Both the position numbers and the translations under genes were made by a program. From the NCBI RefSeq assembly GCF_020217425.1, contig NZ_CP084090.1, positions 2,480,001 to 2,544,000 of the forward strand: 64,000 nucleotides of DNA, read 5' to 3'. Below are positions 27,786 through 36,794 of this stretch, in pieces (position 1 is the stretch's first letter; every line of letters begins with the position of its first letter). The notes below the pieces were generated by a model, which was given only the letters and a program-made list of their open reading frames with translations, made no database searches and was not told the DNA's origin. This DNA is from Halomicrobium urmianum. Lineage in GTDB: Archaea > Halobacteriota > Halobacteria > Halobacteriales > Haloarculaceae.

Positions 27786-29369
27786 TCAGTCGTCGGCCAC
27801 GACCGTCTCGCCCTCGTCCGCGACCAGGCGGTCGATGGCGTCGACCATCGCCCGGACGGACGCCCGGGTGATGTCGGAGTCGCTGGCGGTTACCGTCACG
27901 GTGCGGTCGCCGCGGGACATCTCCACCTCGACGGTGACGACGGCGTCGGTGCCGCCGGTGATGGCGTCGACGTGGTAGGACTCGAGGTGGGTGTCGGCGA
28001 CGCCGCCCAGCGCCGCCTGGACGGCGTTGAGCGCGGCGTCGACCGGTCCGGACCCGGTCTCGGCCTCTTCGCGCTCCTCGCCGTCGACAGTGAGGCGGAT
28101 GCTGGCGGTGGGCGTGCCGCCGCCGGCGACCGTCGTCAGGTCCGCCAGTTCGACGCGGCGCTCGCGATCGTCGCCGCTGACGTCCTCGGCGATGGTCAGC
28201 AGGTCGGCGTCGGTCACGCGCTTGCCGCGGTCGCCGATCTCCTTGACGCGGCGGAACACCTCGTCCAGCTCCTCCTCGCTGACCTCGATGTCGTGCTCGT
28301 CGAGGGCGGCCGCGACGCCGGCCCGGCCGGCGTGCTTGCCCAGCGCGAGGCGCCGTTCCCGACCCACCTTCTCGGGCGGGTAGGGCTCGTACATCGCGTC
28401 GTCCTTGAGCGTGCCGTCGGTGTGGATGCCGGACTCGTGGGTGAAGGCGTTCTCGCCCACGACGGCCTTGTTCGGCGGCAGCGGGATGCCCGTCGTGTTG
28501 GCCACGAGCTTGGCCAGCTCGTACACCTCGGTCAGCTCCATCGTCTCGACGCCGTAGCCGTGGTCGAGCGCGATGGCGACCTCCTCGAGGGCGACGTTAC
28601 CGGCCCGCTCGCCGATGCCGTTGACCGTGCCGTGGACCATGTCCGCGCCCGCGGCCAGGGAGGCCAGGGCGTTGGTCACGGCCAGCCCGAGGTCGTCGTG
28701 GGTGTGCGTGCTCACCGGTCCCAGCTCCGAGAGCCGGGAGACGGCCTCGACCGCGCGGTCGGGCGTCGCGTGGCCGACCGTGTCCGCGAAGCAGATGCGG
28801 TCGGCGCCCGCGTCCAGGGCCGCCCCGAGTAACTCCTCGAGGTAGTCCAGGTCCGCGCGCGAGCCGTCCTCGCCGATGACCTCGACCCACAGGTCGTGCT
28901 CCTTGGCGTACTCGACCAGGTCGACGGTCGTCTCTACGTTCTCCTCGCGCGACGTGCCGACCTTGCCCTCGACGTGCCGGTCGCTGGCGGGGACGACGAG
29001 GTTGATCCCGTCGACGCCGCAGTCCAGCGCCAGGTCGATGTCCCGCTCGAGGCCGCGGCAGAAGCTCGTCACGGTGGCGTCGATGTCCAAGTCCGTGACC
29101 CGGGAGATGGTCTCGCGTTCGCCGGGACCGGTGCAGGCGCTCCCGGCCTCGATCACGTCGACGTCCGCGGCGTCGAGCCGCCGGGCGATTCGCGCCTTCT
29201 CCTCGGGGGAGAGGGACACACCCGGGGCTTGCTCGCCGTCGCGGAGCGTCGTGTCGAGAAACTGTACGTCGTCGACGTCGGAGAGGTCCTCCAGTAACGG
29301 ATGACCGCCGAACAGGCTCGTCTCTGTCACGGTTTCGTCGGGAGTGTTACGCTCGCGGGAGAATTTCAC
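27786..29369 (-). CDS. 2-isopropylmalate synthase / (R)-citramalate synthase family enzyme
   Basis: Condenses acetyl-CoA with 2-oxoisovalerate (leucine route) or pyruvate (citramalate route to isoleucine). The protein has the metal and substrate motif QFLDTTLRDGEQAPGVSLSP near residue 38, VSTHTHDDLGLAVTNALASL, NGIGERAGNVALEEVAIAL and FTHESGIHTDGTLKD. It also has a complete C-terminal regulatory domain (about 400-527) that would allow feedback inhibition. Haloarchaea carry two such genes, and I cannot decide which acid is the substrate. The GTG at 29369 gives 527 residues; GTG at 29330 is an alternative that removes a 13-residue extension. Confidence 0.88.
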   Translation of the reverse strand: MKFSRERNTPDETVTETSLFGGHPLLEDLSDVDDVQFLDTTLRDGEQAPGVSLSPEEKARIARRLDAADVDVIEAGSACTGPGERETISRVTDLDIDATVTSFCRGLERDIDLALDCGVDGINLVVPASDRHVEGKVGTSREENVETTVDLVEYAKEHDLWVEVIGEDGSRADLDYLEELLGAALDAGADRICFADTVGHATPDRAVEAVSRLSELGPVSTHTHDDLGLAVTNALASLAAGADMVHGTVNGIGERAGNVALEEVAIALDHGYGVETMELTEVYELAKLVANTTGIPLPPNKAVVGENAFTHESGIHTDGTLKDDAMYEPYPPEKVGRERRLALGKHAGRAGVAAALDEHDIEVSEEELDEVFRRVKEIGDRGKRVTDADLLTIAEDVSGDDRERRVELADLTTVAGGGTPTASIRLTVDGEEREEAETGSGPVDAALNAVQAALGGVADTHLESYHVDAITGGTDAVVTVEVEMSRGDRTVTVTASDSDITRASVRAMVDAIDRLVADEGETVVADD

Positions 29370-29588
29370 GGCCAGCCGCCGTGTGGCGACTTCCTCTATC
29401 CTCCGTGTCGTGGTCCGACATGGGTATCGAGACTGTCGCCCCCACCGCTGATTAATCTGTTGGGTTCGGTCAGTAGTTGGGTCGGACGGCGAACCGACGC
29501 GTCACGCCCGCCCGAACGGACCGCCGCCGTCCCCTCGAAACGAAGTGTTGAACACCCGTCAACACCACTGTAGAGGCACTAATCGTCG

Positions 29589-31286
29589 ATGGCTGACGAC
29601 ACGCTCCCCCGGGTTCTGGGCGCCCACCGACTCTCGAAGCGCCAGCGCCTCGTGGTCCTGTTCGGCACGTCTCTCACGATCTTCGTGCTCCTCCTGACGA
29701 TCGGCTACAACTTCGGGATGGCCCGCTACGAGGGCGTCGACCAGGACTTCTTCCACTCGCTCCGCGTCGTCGTCGAGACGCTGACGACGACCGGGTTCGG
29801 CTCGGACGCCGACGACTGGACGACGAGCGTGATGGAACTCTACGTCACGTTCATCCAGGTGGCGGGCATCGCAATCGGCTTCTTCACGCTCAGGGTGCTC
29901 GTGATCCCGCTCTGGAAGCGGACGCCGACGGTGCTTGACGAGCGGCTGACGCCCAAGGACGACCACGTCGTCGTCTGCGAGTACCAGCGGGACAGCGACG
30001 TCCTCCTGGACGAGCTCGAGCGCCTCGACGTCGAGTACGTCCTGATCGACTCCGACCGCGAGGAGGCCAAGGAGCTCTCCGACGCGGGGTACCAGGTCAT
30101 CGGTGGCGACCCGGAGGACGAGGACACGCTGCGGCGAGCGTCGATCGGATCCGCCGCGCTCGTCGTCGCCGACGCGGGGCGGCGGAACGTCAGCATCCTG
30201 CTCAGCGCGCGGGAGCTGAACCCGGACGTGCGCACCGTCTGCCTGATCGACTCGGCGGAGCAGCGGCGGGCGCTCGAACAGATCGGGATCGACCGCGTCG
30301 TGTCGCCCGCCGCGGTCGTCGGCGGCCGCCTGGCCCGACTGGCCGCGAGGCCCGTCGGCCGGACCGTCGCCGGGGACGACGATGCCGGTTCCGAGAACGT
30401 CACCGGCAGCACCGGCGTCAGGCTCGACGACGAGACGGTCCTGACCGAGCTGATCGTCCACCGATCGAGCCCGCTCCGCGACCGGCGTCTGCGGGACACC
30501 GCGCTGGAGAGCCACCCGGAGCTCGAGGTGGTCGGCGGCTGGTTCGACGGCCGCTTCCGCTTCCCGCCGGACCCGGACGACCGGCTCACGGCCAACGCCG
30601 TCGTCGTCCTCTTCGGACCCGAAGCCGCCGTCGACGAGGTCAGGAGCGAGGGCACCGGTGCCGGTCCCCGCCGCCACCACCCTCGCGTCGTCGTCGCCGG
30701 GCTGGGCGAGGGCGGAACCGCCGCCGTCGACGCTCTCCCCGCCGGCACCGACGTCACGACCGTTGACGTCGACGACGGGCCCGACGTCGACGTGGTCGGC
30801 GACGTCAGTGACCCCGACACCCTCGCGGCAGCGGGACTGACGGAGGCGACGGCGCTTCTGGTCACCGTCGACGACGACGCCACCGCGCTGCTCGCCGTCG
30901 CCCTCGCGCGCACGTTGACGGACGAGATCGAGATCTTCGCGCGTGTCACCGACGCGGACAAGGTGAACAACGCCTACGAGGCCGGCGCGGACTACGTCCT
31001 CTCCACCCAGGAGGTCAGCGCCCGCCTGCTCGCCAGCGACGTCTACGGGGAGCGCGTCCTCGACCCGACCAGCCAGATCCGCACCGTCCGCGTCGACGGG
31101 GCGTCGTTCGCCGGCGACACGGTGGGCGAGGTCAACGCCGCCCACCGGGATCGGTTCCGCCTGGTCGGCGTCCGCCGCGACGGCGCGTTCCTGAGCGACG
31201 ACGCGGTGACCGTCGGCGGCGACGACGTCGCCGTCGTCGTCGGGGCGGACGAGGCCATCCAGCGCTTCGAGCGCGAACAGGCCTGA
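29589..31286 (+). CDS. two-TM potassium channel with two RCK (TrkA-type) units
   Basis: A 565-residue membrane protein. TM1 (about 20-42) and TM2 (about 82-108) enclose a pore loop with filter TTTGFGSD (residues 66-73), a variant of the classical TVGYGD. The cytosolic part has a first RCK nucleotide-binding domain (HVVVCEYQRDSDVLLDELER), a C subdomain, then a second RCK domain (PRVVVAGLGEGGTAAVDALP) and a second C subdomain ending near 560. The first RCK reads CEYQRD where GxGxxG is usual, while the second keeps GLGEGG. Such channels are gated by Ca2+, nucleotides or ions; which applies here is unknown. Confidence 0.88.
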   Translation: MADDTLPRVLGAHRLSKRQRLVVLFGTSLTIFVLLLTIGYNFGMARYEGVDQDFFHSLRVVVETLTTTGFGSDADDWTTSVMELYVTFIQVAGIAIGFFTLRVLVIPLWKRTPTVLDERLTPKDDHVVVCEYQRDSDVLLDELERLDVEYVLIDSDREEAKELSDAGYQVIGGDPEDEDTLRRASIGSAALVVADAGRRNVSILLSARELNPDVRTVCLIDSAEQRRALEQIGIDRVVSPAAVVGGRLARLAARPVGRTVAGDDDAGSENVTGSTGVRLDDETVLTELIVHRSSPLRDRRLRDTALESHPELEVVGGWFDGRFRFPPDPDDRLTANAVVVLFGPEAAVDEVRSEGTGAGPRRHHPRVVVAGLGEGGTAAVDALPAGTDVTTVDVDDGPDVDVVGDVSDPDTLAAAGLTEATALLVTVDDDATALLAVALARTLTDEIEIFARVTDADKVNNAYEAGADYVLSTQEVSARLLASDVYGERVLDPTSQIRTVRVDGASFAGDTVGEVNAAHRDRFRLVGVRRDGAFLSDDAVTVGGDDVAVVVGADEAIQRFEREQA

Positions 31287-31315
31287 TACGGGCGGCTGTA
31301 GTTCGGTGCCCGTAC

Positions 31316-31720
31316 TCACTCACCGCTCCCGTCAGCGTCGCTCTCCACCACGACGACATCGCCGGCCGAAACGCCCTCGGCGGCCCCGGCGGGGAGTTCG
31401 ATCACCGTGTCGGCTTTCGCGGCGCCGACGCCCGTCCAGGGGGCGAGCCGCTCCACCTTTCGGACCTCGCCGTCCGCCAGCCAGAGGACGTCGAGCGGCG
31501 CCCCGACGAACAGCATGTGGATCAGTCGCCACCCCTCGGCGCCGAACCACTGCGACAGCGGCCAGCCCGGCGGCTCGAACCGGAACACGAGCGCGAAGTC
31601 ATCGGGGACCGAGGAGCGGAACATCAGTCCCCGCGCCTGCTCGAGGGCGGAGTCGGCGAACTCGACGTCGCCGGCGAGGAGCCGCTCGTCACCCTCGGTC
31701 GGCCTGTGCACGACACGCAT
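31316..31720 (-). CDS. DUF192 family protein
   Basis: A 134-residue single-domain protein with the DUF192 pattern: ALEQARGLMFRSSVPDDFAL, GWRLIHMLFVGAPLDVLWLA and VIELPAGAAEGVSAGDVVVV. The usual family motif includes a Met-x-Phe turn and a conserved C-terminal valley, both recognisable. No signal peptide is present, unlike many bacterial members. Function is unknown across the family. It is divergent from the HNH-like gene. Confidence 0.88.
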   Translation of the reverse strand: MRVVHRPTEGDERLLAGDVEFADSALEQARGLMFRSSVPDDFALVFRFEPPGWPLSQWFGAEGWRLIHMLFVGAPLDVLWLADGEVRKVERLAPWTGVGAAKADTVIELPAGAAEGVSAGDVVVVESDADGSGE

Positions 31721-31795
31721 AGAGGGCGATTCCTTCGAGGACGCAAAAGCGGTTCGGCCGCGGGATTCAAGCCCGTCCAGCGCCGACGCCGGCCC

Positions 31796-32485
31796 ATGGA
31801 GAAGGCGCCCGGTGGGACGTCCGTCGGCGTGGACGACCCCTACGAACACGTCGACCACTGCGACTTCGTCACCGACGAGGGGCAGTGCCGGTGGGCCGTC
31901 GAGCACGGCCGCCACGACCCCGAGTTCGCCGACGCGCGCAGCGCCGAGGAGTTCCGGTGCCCGGTCGTCTCGCCGTCGGACGGCGAACCGGATCCGGACG
32001 CCGAGGACGGTCCACGGCGCGGCGACGGCGAGGACCTGCCGGGCGAGTGGCGCTGGTCGGACTGCCCGCACTTCCGGTGTCGCCAGCACGACCGGGAGTG
32101 CGCCCGCTGCGGCCTGGCGGAGCGCCGGATGGCCCACTCCGACGAGCGGCCACTGCTGGAGGAACACCACCTCTCGTACAGCCGCGACAGCGGGGTGGGC
32201 GAGGTTCCGACCGGAGGGAGGAACCTCGAACACGAAAGCGGGAGTGAGCGAAGCGACCGACACGCGAGCCGCGAGGGCGAGGGAGAGGGAGAGACCGCCC
32301 ACGAGATAACGGTCTACCTTTGTCGGTGGTGTCACGCGAAGGTTCACGGGTCGTGGGCGCGCATCGACGACGACGCCAACCCCGACCCGGAGGCCGTCGC
32401 GGAGAAGGAGGGCCGGCGCTCCCGGGAACTGGACGAGCTGGGCTTCGAGTCGGCCGCCGAGCGGTTCGATGACGGGTCGGACTGA
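31796..32485 (+). CDS. HNH-like zinc protein
   Basis: A 229-residue protein starting MEKAPGGTSVGVDDPYEHVD. The N part has scattered Cys/His (DHCDFVTDEGQCRWAVEHGR). The middle has CPHFRCRQHDRECARCGLAE. The nuclease-like core is LLEEHHLSYSR, followed after an insertion by ITVYLCRWCHAKVHGSW, which fits an HNH/zinc-finger metal site. I recall haloarchaeal homologues labelled DUF7097 without proven activity. The insertion between these halves (about 147-167, HESGSERSDRHASREGE) is produced by a dispersed DNA repeat. Confidence 0.72.
   Translation: MEKAPGGTSVGVDDPYEHVDHCDFVTDEGQCRWAVEHGRHDPEFADARSAEEFRCPVVSPSDGEPDPDAEDGPRRGDGEDLPGEWRWSDCPHFRCRQHDRECARCGLAERRMAHSDERPLLEEHHLSYSRDSGVGEVPTGGRNLEHESGSERSDRHASREGEGEGETAHEITVYLCRWCHAKVHGSWARIDDDANPDPEAVAEKEGRRSRELDELGFESAAERFDDGSD
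32238..32276 (+). repeat. dispersed repeat, copy 2, inside a coding region
   Basis: GCGGGAGTGAGCGAAGCGA followed by a 4-nt longer spacer and GAGCCGCGAGG, matching the intergenic copy at 11636-11670. It falls in frame in the HNH-like gene and encodes a low-complexity Ser/Arg/Glu insertion. The two copies are on the same strand and about 20 kb apart. Confidence 0.6.
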
Positions 32486-32554
32486 TCTGCCCTCACCGCA
32501 GTCAGTCGCGACGTTTCAAGGGATATATAGGCCGGCCCGGCCTTCCAGTCGGTA

Positions 32555-33112
32555 ATGACCCGGATCGACGTCGTGGACAACCACGGCCAGTTCACGCACC
32601 TGGAGCAGCGGGCGCTGCGTGACATCGGCGTGGACGTCTCGATCATCGACAACGACACGCCGCCGGAGGAGATCGACGCCGACGGACTCGTCCTCTCCGG
32701 CGGCCCCGACAGGGACCGGATCGGCAACTGCGCCGAGTACCTCGACCTGGACGTCCCAGTGCTCGGCATCTGCCTTGGGATGCAGGTGATGGCTGACGTG
32801 CAGGGCGGCGAGGTCGGCGGCGGCGACTACGGCGGCTACGCGGACGTGACCGTCGACATCCACGACGACGAGGACCCGCTCGTGGGCTCGCTGGCGCCCG
32901 AGACGCGTGTCTGGGCCAGCCACGCCGACGAGGTCAAGGAGGTCCCCGAGGGCTACGAGGTCACGGCCAGTTCCGACGTCTGCGACGTCGAGGCGATGAG
33001 CAACGGTGAGGACCGCTTCGGCGTCCAGTGGCACCCCGAAGTGGCCCACACCGAGGAGGGCGAGGAGGTCTTCGAGAACTTCCTGTCGATCTGCGAGCGA
33101 CGGAACGAGTAG
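32555..33112 (+). CDS. guaAA: GMP synthase (glutamine-hydrolysing) subunit A
   Basis: A 185-residue glutamine amidotransferase subunit that supplies ammonia to the separate GMP synthetase subunit. The nucleophile elbow is GICLGMQVM (Cys73), with His160 and Glu162 in VQWHPEVAHTEEG and the conserved HADEVKEVPEGYEVTA. The split form is usual in archaea. A TATA element GGATATATAGG lies about 28 nt upstream of the ATG at 32555, consistent with a leaderless mRNA. Confidence 0.94.
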   Translation: MTRIDVVDNHGQFTHLEQRALRDIGVDVSIIDNDTPPEEIDADGLVLSGGPDRDRIGNCAEYLDLDVPVLGICLGMQVMADVQGGEVGGGDYGGYADVTVDIHDDEDPLVGSLAPETRVWASHADEVKEVPEGYEVTASSDVCDVEAMSNGEDRFGVQWHPEVAHTEEGEEVFENFLSICERRNE

Positions 33113-33116
33113 TTTT

Positions 33117-33134
33117 AACCCCTTCGACGGGGTT
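33117..33134 (+). terminator. hairpin between guaAA and DUF2070
   Basis: AACCCC and GGGGTT form six base pairs around a TTCGAC loop, preceded by a short T run (AGTTTTAACC). It lies 5 nt after the guaAA stop and 12 nt before the DUF2070 start. Haloarchaeal terminators are poorly defined; this could terminate guaAA or lie in the leader of the next gene. Confidence 0.45.
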
Positions 33135-33145
33135 GGGTACGTAAA

Positions 33146-35059
33146 ATGACGGCGACGCAGGGGAACCTGGCGAGCCTGTCGCGGTTCATCTTTCGGGCGC
33201 CGCACTGGTACGCCAGCCTGACCTTCGCCCTGGTGATCGCCGCGGTCACCGGGGTGGCCGCCTTCGACTCCCGATTCGTGCTCGAGGACGCGTGGCAGGG
33301 CGTGTTCTTCGTGGGTATCCCGACCGTCGTTGCGAGCTTCGCCACGCCGTACGTCGACCGCTACTTCGGCGGCGGACTCACCCACAACCGCTCGTCGCTG
33401 CTCGCGGTGTTCTGCGAGCTCGTGGTGATCGCGTTCCTGATCGTCGCCGGCGTCGTCGCCGTGCTGACCTCGCTCAGCCAGGAGTTCGTCCTCGATGCGC
33501 TGCTGGTGGCGCTGGCCTCCATCTTCGCGCTGCGCCTGCTGGTCGTCGTCGCCGTCTCCAGACACCCGCTGCCGGTCGCAGTCGTCCCGGCGAGCGTCCA
33601 GACAGTCACGGCCGCCGCCCTGCTGGGGATCTACTCCGGCGCGACGTCGGTCATGCTCGACAACCCGACGCTGCGCCGGATGCTCTCCCGACCGGAGCAG
33701 GCACCAAGCGCGCTCCACGAGGTCGCGCTGCTGGACTTCGGGCTGCTGGCGTTCATGTGCGGCCTGTACGCCCTCACGGTCTGGCTGTACCTGACGGTCC
33801 TCGATCACCCCTGGCGCTCCAGCATGGGCGTCTCGATGCTGGACTTCCTGGGGGGTTTCCTCGGCCACATCGCGGAGGGCTCCCGCGAACTGGAGGACTT
33901 CTTCGAGAAGCTCGGCGAGGACGCCATCGTGCCGGTGACGGTGTTCTCGGTCCGCCGGCCCGGCGGGGAGGAGAAGGCCCGCTTCGTACTGCCGATGATC
34001 CACCCCGGCCCGATGGGCGAGATCGGCGGCGGCAACCTCCCCGAGCGGGTCGCCCTGGAGGCCGACGGGCTAGCCTTCCCGCCCCACGCCACCGCCGGCC
34101 ACGACTTCAACCTCGTCACCGAGCGCGAGGTCGACGACATCCTCTCCGCCGCCGAGACGGCCTACCAGCGACTCGAGTACAGCTCCGACGCCACGCCCAG
34201 CGTCCGCGTCGACGAGGGCAGCGCCACGCTGACCGGCCAGGCGTTCGGCTCGAACGCCTTCCTCGCGGCGACGTTCTCGCCGGAGTGCGCCGACGACGTC
34301 GACTACGCCGTCGGGCTCTCCGCCGCCGCCGAGGCCCGCACGGAGGAGGTCGACGAGGTCATGCTCGCCGACGCGCACAACTGCAACGACGGCCTCGAGG
34401 GGGAGGACCTCGGCCACGTCGTCCCCGGCAGCCAGCGTTCCTTCGACATGATCTACGGCGCCGGCCGCGTCGGCGACCTGCTCTCGGAGGCCGACCGCGG
34501 CAGCCTGCGCTGCGGCGTCGCCTGGGACGAGACCCCCTGGGAACCCCTGGACGGCATCGGCCCCCTGGGCATCCGCGTCGCCGTGTTCGAGGTCTCCGAA
34601 TCCGAGGACTCGCAGGCTCGTCAGGCTGCGAAGCAGTCTGACGGTGTGAACGGTCAGACCACCGCGTACGTCCTGATCGACGGCAACAACATGGAGCCGG
34701 GCCTGCGCGAGGACGTCGTCGACGCCGTCGACGCCGTCGACCGCATGGAGGTGCTGACCACCGACACCCACGTCGTCAACACCGTCGAGGCCGAGAACCA
34801 GGTCGGCGACGCGATTCCCCACGAGGAGCTGATCGCCCTGATCGACCAGCTCACCGAGCAGGCCGTCGCCGACCTCGAACCCGTCGAGGCCGGCATGGAG
34901 AGCGAGACGGCCGAGGTCACCGTCTTCGGCAACGACCGCACCGAGACCCTCGCCTCCACCGCCAACGCCGTCGTCTCGCTGGGGGGCGCGCTCGCCGCCG
35001 CCTTCATCGCCGGCGTCCTCGCGATCAGCGGGCTGGTGTTCTTCCTGACCGGCGGGTAG
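33146..35059 (+). CDS. DUF2070 family membrane protein
   Basis: A 637-residue archaeal protein. The N-terminal half has about six membrane helices (for example WYASLTFALVIAAVTGVAAF and LVVIAFLIVAGVVAVLTSLS). The large soluble half contains conserved strings PMIHPGPMGEIGGGNLPERV, AHNCNDGLEGEDLG, AYVLIDGNNMEPGLREDVVD and LTTDTHVVNTVE. A final hydrophobic helix lies near 610-632. The family is conserved in archaea but has no known role; the His/Asp/Glu-rich cores suggest a metal-dependent hydrolase-type domain facing the cytosol, which is inference. Confidence 0.9.
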   Translation: MTATQGNLASLSRFIFRAPHWYASLTFALVIAAVTGVAAFDSRFVLEDAWQGVFFVGIPTVVASFATPYVDRYFGGGLTHNRSSLLAVFCELVVIAFLIVAGVVAVLTSLSQEFVLDALLVALASIFALRLLVVVAVSRHPLPVAVVPASVQTVTAAALLGIYSGATSVMLDNPTLRRMLSRPEQAPSALHEVALLDFGLLAFMCGLYALTVWLYLTVLDHPWRSSMGVSMLDFLGGFLGHIAEGSRELEDFFEKLGEDAIVPVTVFSVRRPGGEEKARFVLPMIHPGPMGEIGGGNLPERVALEADGLAFPPHATAGHDFNLVTEREVDDILSAAETAYQRLEYSSDATPSVRVDEGSATLTGQAFGSNAFLAATFSPECADDVDYAVGLSAAAEARTEEVDEVMLADAHNCNDGLEGEDLGHVVPGSQRSFDMIYGAGRVGDLLSEADRGSLRCGVAWDETPWEPLDGIGPLGIRVAVFEVSESEDSQARQAAKQSDGVNGQTTAYVLIDGNNMEPGLREDVVDAVDAVDRMEVLTTDTHVVNTVEAENQVGDAIPHEELIALIDQLTEQAVADLEPVEAGMESETAEVTVFGNDRTETLASTANAVVSLGGALAAAFIAGVLAISGLVFFLTGG

Positions 35060-35129
35060 CAGTCGGATCGTCACCGAACGCTCCGTCGCCCGGCACAAGA
35101 TATTCACTCCCGAGAGCCCGAACGTATAC

Positions 35130-35657
35130 GTGAACAGGACACTCATTGCGATTGTCACTGTCGCGCTGGTCGCCCTGGCCGGCTGCGCCGCGCAATCGGG
35201 CACCGAACGGACCGGCACGAACGGGAGCGTCGAGACCGGGATCAGGACGACGGACAACGCCACCGGAGCAACGAACGTCACCCACTGGATCGGCGCCGAG
35301 GTCGACAACGCGACCGGCGGGGAGGAACTGTCCGCCATCGGGGCCGCCTACCCCGGCGAGCACTTCGCCGTCGCCGGTGCCGAACCCGAGGAGATCCGGC
35401 TGGGCGTCGACACGAACGGCGACGGCGAGCCCGACCGGACGTTCAACGAGAGCCACGTCAGCGCCGTCAACAACACCGAGAGTTCCTTCGACGTCACGCT
35501 GGACACTGACTACACCCTCCAGTCGGGCGACGTCGTGACGGTGGCCTATCCCGCCGTCGACCACCCAGACGAGGCCGGCGAGTACACCGTCGCGGTGCGA
35601 CTGAACGACCGACAGACCAGCAACCAGACGGTCGTCGTCGCGGACGATTCGGAGTAA
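35130..35657 (+). CDS. lipoprotein of unknown function
   Basis: A 175-residue secreted protein with a lipobox LAGC at residue 19 (VTVALVALAGCAAQSGTERT). The mature part contains many sequons (NATG, NVTH, NNTE) that may be N-glycosylated, and strand-like segments (DYTLQSGDVVTVAYPAVDHP, YTVAVRLNDRQTSNQTVVVA) suggesting a beta-sandwich. GTG at 35130 is supported by a TATA-like AGATATTCA about 27 nt upstream. No family recognised. Confidence 0.78.
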   Translation: MNRTLIAIVTVALVALAGCAAQSGTERTGTNGSVETGIRTTDNATGATNVTHWIGAEVDNATGGEELSAIGAAYPGEHFAVAGAEPEEIRLGVDTNGDGEPDRTFNESHVSAVNNTESSFDVTLDTDYTLQSGDVVTVAYPAVDHPDEAGEYTVAVRLNDRQTSNQTVVVADDSE

Positions 35658-35808
35658 CGGCGCTCGCGACCGACGCTTTCCCCACCGATGCGATCCGACT
35701 GAGACACTGACGTCACCCTCGCCATCACGTAACAGCCAGTATATCAATCATTATTTAATTTCTACTTCGCTGTATTTTTATGCGCCCTCGCTGGGCGTGA
35801 AAGCGACC

Positions 35809-36782
35809 ATGTAATCTGACGAACTGGTTTCGCGACGAGCGTTCGTGGGCACGATCGCCGCTGCGACGACTACTGGCCTCGCCGGATGCACCGGGGGCGG
35901 CCCCGCCAGCGGAACGGCGACCGACGGTACCGACGTGGCGACCGAGGCCAGTGATACTGCGACAGACGCGAACGCGACGGACACGGCGACAGAGACGCCG
36001 ACCGACGCCGACGAAACGGCGACCGAATACGAGGGGACGGAGCCCGAGGAGACGACGGAGTCCGACGGCACCGAGACGGAGACGTACGACTATCGGAACG
36101 GCGTCGGAGCCGACGCCGGCGTCTCGTTCTCGGTGCCCGAGGACGGCGCGGAGCTGACCGGCACCGCCGCCCAGTGGGACGCGTCCGCCGAGGGCGTCAC
36201 CATCGAGGAGGCCGGCGAGGTCTCCGAGGGCGCGGGCCACTACCACGTGGTCGTCGACGCCGACCCCGTCACTCCCGGGGAGACCATCCCGAGCGACGAC
36301 GCGCACGTCCACTACGGGAGCGGGCAGACCGACGGCGTCCTCGAACTGGAACCCGGCGAGCACACGCTCCACTCCAGGTCGGCGACGGCGAGCACGTGGC
36401 GATGGACCTCGTCGACGCCGTCGACGTCACGGTCGCCGACGAGGCGACCCTGTGCCTGGAGACGAGCGTCGACGGCAACGTCGTCGACTGGGACGTCACC
36501 GCGGAGAACTACACCGTCCAGTCCGCGGAAGAGGGCATCGAATCCAGCGCCGGTCACCTCCACGCCGTCGTCGACGCCGACCCCGTCGCAGTCGGTGACG
36601 TCGTCCCGGACGACGCCCGCCACGTCCACTTCGACGACGGCTCCACCAGCGGCAGCCTCGACCTCGCGGAGCAACTGGGTGACGAGTACGAGGCCGGCGA
36701 ACACACGATCCGCTTCCAGGTAGGGACCGCGAGCGACCGGGCGACGGCGCTCCGGGCCGAGGCGACCGTCGAGACCGAGTGA
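35809..36782 (+). pseudogene. broken Tat lipoprotein with two DUF4399-like domains
   Basis: A TATA box (TGTATTTTTA near 35771-35780) predicts a start at ATG 35809. The second codon is TAA (35812), and the same frame then reads a Tat-type signal (SRRAFVGTIAAATTTGLAGC) with a lipobox and a Thr/Glu-rich linker. A first DUF4399-like domain follows (VSFSVPEDGAELTG, HYHVVVD, HVHYGSG). At about 36371 the frame shifts: the text reads CACTCCAGGTC where CACCTCCAGGTC is expected. The domain continues in another frame (VGDGEHVAMDLVDAV) into a second copy (HLHAVVDADPV, RHVHFDDGS). One nonsense codon and one missing base inactivate the gene; sequencing error cannot be excluded. Confidence 0.75.
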
Positions 36783-36794
36783 CGGTGCCGGCGG

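Noticed and set aside
29370-29588. A leader peptide or riboswitch upstream of the isopropylmalate/citramalate synthase
   Set aside because: I found no Leu/Ile-codon-rich short frame with a plausible start and no recognisable riboswitch core on the minus strand.
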